Source of the DNA: Candidatus Gastranaerophilales bacterium
GTDB lineage: Bacteria; Cyanobacteriota; Vampirovibrionia; Gastranaerophilales; Gastranaerophilaceae
Assembly: GCA_944323495.1 (NCBI GenBank)
Contig: CALUSZ010000010.1
Location: 1-7,556, forward strand
Direction of reading: 5' to 3'
Length of the DNA stretch: 7,556 nucleotides
Part shown: piece after piece, positions 5,611-7,556 of the stretch
How the letters are laid out: every line of letters starts with the position of its first letter
How positions within the stretch are numbered: position 1 is the stretch's first letter
Translations under genes and position numbers: made by a program
Notes under the pieces: model-generated
The model's input: the letters and a program-made list of their open reading frames with translations, nothing else
Databases searched by the model: none
Told to the model about the DNA's origin: nothing

Positions 5611-6087
5611 CTAAACCCGTCCAAGCGTTATTACTAAGTGTGCTCTATATGTAGTACATACTGTTGTATCGTGGGCAAGTACTTTTGGTGTGAAAAAATC
5701 TGTTTCAATTTTATCATGAGGATTTGTAATTGTGTATGAAGAAGGTGTCACTGATAAATCCTCATTACTTAATGGATATCTGCCGCATGTACTGCAGCAG
5801 CTTTCCATTTTTGCGCTAACTTGAATAGGATCTGATAAATTCGTTGTTATTCTTACTGAAAACGGGCTGAGGCAGAGTCTGTAGCATTTTTCATTCACAT
5901 ATTCAGTACTTCTTATTTCCACATTTTTTAGTTCTTCATCTTTTTCGTATTCAGCATTTTCTACAATAATTTTTTCTATATGTAAAACTTCAGGCACGCC
6001 GGCTTGTATAACCTGTGAGGCCTGATTTTCTGCAAATACGCTTGTGCTGGTAAATAGAGTTATGATAATTAATATAAATTTTTTCAT
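5611..6087 (-). CDS. Hypothetical secreted cysteine-rich protein
   Basis: This 158-aa protein is unrecognised. A clear Sec signal peptide (MKK, hydrophobic 4-18, likely cleavage after A19) leaves a mature protein of about 139 residues. It has six cysteines: C68 and C72 (CX3C), C97, C98 and C101 (CCX2C), and C144. In an oxidising periplasm or outside the cell these could form three disulfides; the CCX2C group could also bind metal. The mature part alternates beta-type strands, for example FSVRITTN (76-83), DPIQVSAKM (86-94), and a C-terminal strand YRAHLVITLG (147-156). This suggests a small beta sandwich such as a pilin-like or Ig-like subunit, which fits the PapD-like chaperone encoded divergently nearby; that is inference. 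It is the first gene of a two-gene minus-strand operon. The ATG at 6087 has no good Shine-Dalgarno in front (upstream bases read CTATTGAA). Confidence 0.78.
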   Translation of the reverse strand: MKKFILIIITLFTSTSVFAENQASQVIQAGVPEVLHIEKIIVENAEYEKDEELKNVEIRSTEYVNEKCYRLCLSPFSVRITTNLSDPIQVSAKMESCCSTCGRYPLSNEDLSVTPSSYTITNPHDKIETDFFTPKVLAHDTTVCTTYRAHLVITLGRV

Positions 6088-6118
6088 TTCAATAGAACTA
6101 TATTAGTAACCAATAAAA

Positions 6119-6147
6119 TATAAATTCCCTGACAGGTTATTTAGCAA
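6119..6147 (-). promoter_or_regulatory. Candidate promoter for the minus-strand secreted-protein operon
   Basis: On the minus strand TTGCTA (6147-6142) and TTTATA (6124-6119) are 17 bp apart, a sigma70-like pair about 32 bp upstream of the ATG at 6087. TATATT (6122-6117) is an alternative -10 with a 19-bp spacer. In AT-rich DNA such matches arise often, so this is tentative, but it is the only room available for this operon's promoter. Confidence 0.35.
6121..6143. promoter_or_regulatory. 23-bp dyad, candidate operator shared by the divergent promoters
   Basis: An odd-centred dyad about base 6132: outer arms TAAAT (6121-6125) and ATTTA (6139-6143), inner arms CCTG (6128-6131) and CAGG (6133-6136) around a central A. 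Nine of the eleven symmetric pairs match; only the two positions between inner and outer arms fail. It lies near the middle of the divergent intergenic region and fills the spacer of the candidate minus-strand promoter while covering the candidate plus-strand -35. This is where a dimeric repressor would be expected. It does not match an operator I know. Confidence 0.5.
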
Positions 6148-6157
6148 ATTATCATAT
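6129..6157 (+). promoter_or_regulatory. Weak candidate promoter for the plus-strand 300-aa gene
   Basis: CTGACA (6129-6134) and TCATAT (6152-6157) are 17 bp apart, about 75 bp before the ATG at 6233. TATACA (6163-6168) is another possible -10 without a good -35. The intervening leader (about 6165-6232) is AT-rich with T and A tracts; I see no riboswitch or stable hairpin in it. Confidence 0.25.
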
Positions 6158-6232
6158 TGTTTTATACATACAGCTATTTTTTTATTTAAAAAGAAATCTT
6201 ATAAAGAAATAGACTTGAGGATTTCATTTGGA

Positions 6233-7135
6233 ATGAAAAAAATAATTCACTTTATATTACTTATAACAATGATAATAATACCTCTATCAGCCAGGGCAGA
6301 TATGTTTATGCGGGCAGAACTGCTTGGCATGCCTGTTATTACACCGTCTTCTGTAACTGCAGGTGTTAATTTAACGTATCCTCAAATCGGGATTTCCAGA
6401 CTTTTTGCAACAGCTCTTGAACCATATATAACTAATAATGAGGATTCTAATATTAGAATACCGGTAAATAAGTTATTCCTTATATGTGACGGACAGTCAT
6501 ATCAGCTGAGCAATACCGGTATGCAGTTATTTTATATTGACAGTCTCGGGGATATTGATTTTACACGAACTGCACAAAAAAATATAAGTTTGCGGCTAGA
6601 AAACATAGGTGAACTTCCCGCGGGTACTTATTCTGTTCCGTTAAAGTTTGTTAACAGAACAAGTTTAATTCAAGAGTATGAATGTGATTTTGTATTTACT
6701 TTTGTAATAGAAGAAAAACAATCGATATCATCTTTCAGCGGAGACACTTATATTGTATTGAGTGAAGACGATGTTTTCAATAAGCAGATTTCCGTGAAAA
6801 ACAGAAATGATGTCAGGCTTGATTTAACTTCCAATACAAATTGGATTTTATGGCTGGATACATCTAATATTGGGACATTAGATGGAGAATATTCATTTCA
6901 GATAAAAAGTTATACAGGTAATATTGCAAGCTGCGAACAGAATCTAACTAACATTTTACCTAACAGGCGTTATCTTCTTGCAAAAGGCGGTTCAACGATT
7001 AAGGGGTTTGAGCAGGGGAATAATATTCCAACCAATCTTATTATTGAATATTCATTTAGAAATACTGATAAAGACAGGTATCTCAAAGAGGGTGTTAGAC
7101 AAAACCCGCTGATTTATATTATGGAGAGGGAATAA
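6233..7135 (+). CDS. Hypothetical secreted protein, probably two beta-sandwich domains (fimbrial-subunit-like)
   Basis: This 300-aa protein has a Sec signal peptide (MKKIIHF start, hydrophobic to 18, A-R-A end, likely cleavage after A22). Two similar halves can be outlined in the mature part. Domain 1 is at about 23-160, with C85 and C151 as a possible disulfide and a GELPAGTYSVPLKF strand pair at 127-139, a turn-and-strand motif also seen in spore-coat-U/Csu-type pilins and other Ig-like secreted domains. Domain 2 is at about 165-276, with VRLDLTSNTNWILWL at 194-208, single C234 and a final IIEYSF strand. The chaperone gene one base downstream suggests that this is its client, possibly a pilus subunit or adhesin; I cannot name a family. 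I chose the ATG at 6233 rather than an in-frame TTG at 6215 because it begins a canonical signal peptide. GAGG at 6217-6220 is a somewhat distant (12 nt) Shine-Dalgarno. Confidence 0.8.
   Translation: MKKIIHFILLITMIIIPLSARADMFMRAELLGMPVITPSSVTAGVNLTYPQIGISRLFATALEPYITNNEDSNIRIPVNKLFLICDGQSYQLSNTGMQLFYIDSLGDIDFTRTAQKNISLRLENIGELPAGTYSVPLKFVNRTSLIQEYECDFVFTFVIEEKQSISSFSGDTYIVLSEDDVFNKQISVKNRNDVRLDLTSNTNWILWLDTSNIGTLDGEYSFQIKSYTGNIASCEQNLTNILPNRRYLLAKGGSTIKGFEQGNNIPTNLIIEYSFRNTDKDRYLKEGVRQNPLIYIMERE
7123..7130 (+). promoter_or_regulatory. Shine-Dalgarno for the chaperone-like gene
   Basis: GGAGAGGG lies six bases before the ATG at 7137, inside the last codons of the preceding gene. It fixes the start of a gene whose stop lies beyond the window. 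Confidence 0.75.
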
Positions 7136-7136
7136 T

Positions 7137-7556
7137 ATGCGAAATTTTTTGAAATTTGTAGTTTTACTTTTTGCGGTATCAATCTGTCAGGTTCAGGCAG
7201 CGGTAAAAGTCGCACCAACTTTAATTGAACTGAATGCAAATAAAAGCAATGGAAATTATCTTACAACTTCATTCAGTGTGCAGGCTGATAAAAATGAGAC
7301 AATCAGGTATAAGCTTTATCCTGAATATTTTACAATAACCGATGAGGGTAAAATGAACGCGATTGCAGATTCCGATAAGCCTGATAATCTTATTCCGCAT
7401 GCAAGATTTGTTCCGAACGAATTTACTTTAAAAAATGGGATTCCTCAATTAGTCAGGGTTACATTTACTGATTTAAAAAGCCTGCCTGATGGGGAATCCA
7501 GAATGGTAATGTTTATTGAAGATGTGGCTGTAAAGGAAATTATGCTGCCAAATAAA
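7137..7556 (+). CDS. PapD-like periplasmic fimbrial chaperone, N-terminal 140 codons, 3' end outside window
   Basis: The frame is open from the ATG at 7137 to the window edge with no stop. Residues 1-21 are a Sec signal peptide (cleavage after Q-V-Q-A). The mature part reads like the first Ig-like domain of a pilus-assembly chaperone: AVKVAPTLIEL (22-32) as the first strand, then H-A-R-F-V-P-N-E-F-T-L (88-98), K-N-G-I-P-Q-L-V-R-V-T-F (99-110) and L-P-D-G-E-S-R-M-V-M-F-I (116-127). These correspond to the family pattern 'P-RF-L-PG-Q-VRV' followed by LP(D)GE-R. Such chaperones fold and cap pilin-type subunits in the periplasm by donor-strand complementation before an outer-membrane usher takes them. 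In related chaperones the first strand carries an invariant Arg (P-T-R-hydrophobic); here that position is Leu (L29). The gene starts one base after the stop of the 300-aa gene, so the two are an operon. An usher gene would be expected downstream, outside the window. Confidence 0.7.
   Translation, partial: MRNFLKFVVLLFAVSICQVQAAVKVAPTLIELNANKSNGNYLTTSFSVQADKNETIRYKLYPEYFTITDEGKMNAIADSDKPDNLIPHARFVPNEFTLKNGIPQLVRVTFTDLKSLPDGESRMVMFIEDVAVKEIMLPNK

Noticed and set aside
6171..6200. Possible terminator hairpin in the AT-rich leader before the 300-aa gene
   Set aside because: The only pairing is a T-run with an A-run and no GC base pairs; it would not be stable.
6215..6232. TTG start six codons before the 300-aa protein
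   Set aside because: The ATG at 6233 begins a canonical Sec signal peptide and the sequence GAGG overlapping the TTG serves better as its ribosome-binding site.
1..7556. CRISPR array, tRNA/rRNA gene, insertion sequence or prophage attachment site
   Set aside because: No regularly spaced repeats, no cloverleaf-like or rRNA segments, no transposase or integrase frame and no long terminal inverted repeats were seen; almost all of the DNA is accounted for by eight genes.

Overview
The window is AT-rich, tightly packed bacterial DNA. It holds eight protein-coding genes, two of them cut by the window edges, and no RNA gene, CRISPR array or transposon that I can see. The only intergenic gap of any size is about 145 bp (6088-6232). 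A Wzx-like flippase, a Wzz-like chain-length protein, many Sec signal peptides and a PapD-like periplasmic chaperone point to a diderm (two-membrane) bacterium. The low GC and the Firmicutes-like radical SAM protein would suit a host-associated low-GC lineage such as a Gastranaerophilales/Melainabacteria-type gut bacterium, but that is an inference and the phylum cannot be fixed from this sequence.

Left arm (1-4862, all + strand): the tail of a polysaccharide flippase overlaps a Wzz/GumC-type polysaccharide co-polymerase. Then come a radical SAM/SPASM-like enzyme, a PAP2-family lipid phosphatase and a diacylglycerol-kinase-family lipid kinase. Gaps are 2-14 bp or the genes overlap, so this reads as one operon. 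The first two genes are surface-polysaccharide export and assembly. The last three look like a lipid-modifying module: radical SAM chemistry plus a phosphatase/kinase pair acting on phospholipid or polyprenyl-phosphate headgroups.

Right arm (4859-7556): two secreted or membrane-anchored proteins of unknown function (158 and 249 aa) lie on the minus strand and meet the lipid kinase tail to tail, their stop codons sharing a TTAA. Divergent from them on the plus strand are a 300-aa secreted protein, probably of beta-sandwich type, and the first 140 codons of a PapD-like periplasmic chaperone that runs off the window. The divergent intergenic region carries a 23-bp near-perfect dyad (6121-6143) placed where a shared operator would sit. 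Together these genes look like an unrecognised chaperone-dependent surface-protein or pilus-like locus. An usher gene just beyond the right edge would be the decisive test.

The least-explained items are the second CX3CX2C motif at the C-terminus of the radical SAM protein, the lipid module attached to a polysaccharide operon, the Walker-less cytosolic tail of the Wzz-like protein, the divergent secreted-protein locus with its dyad, and a hairpin plus T-run inside the PAP2 gene.
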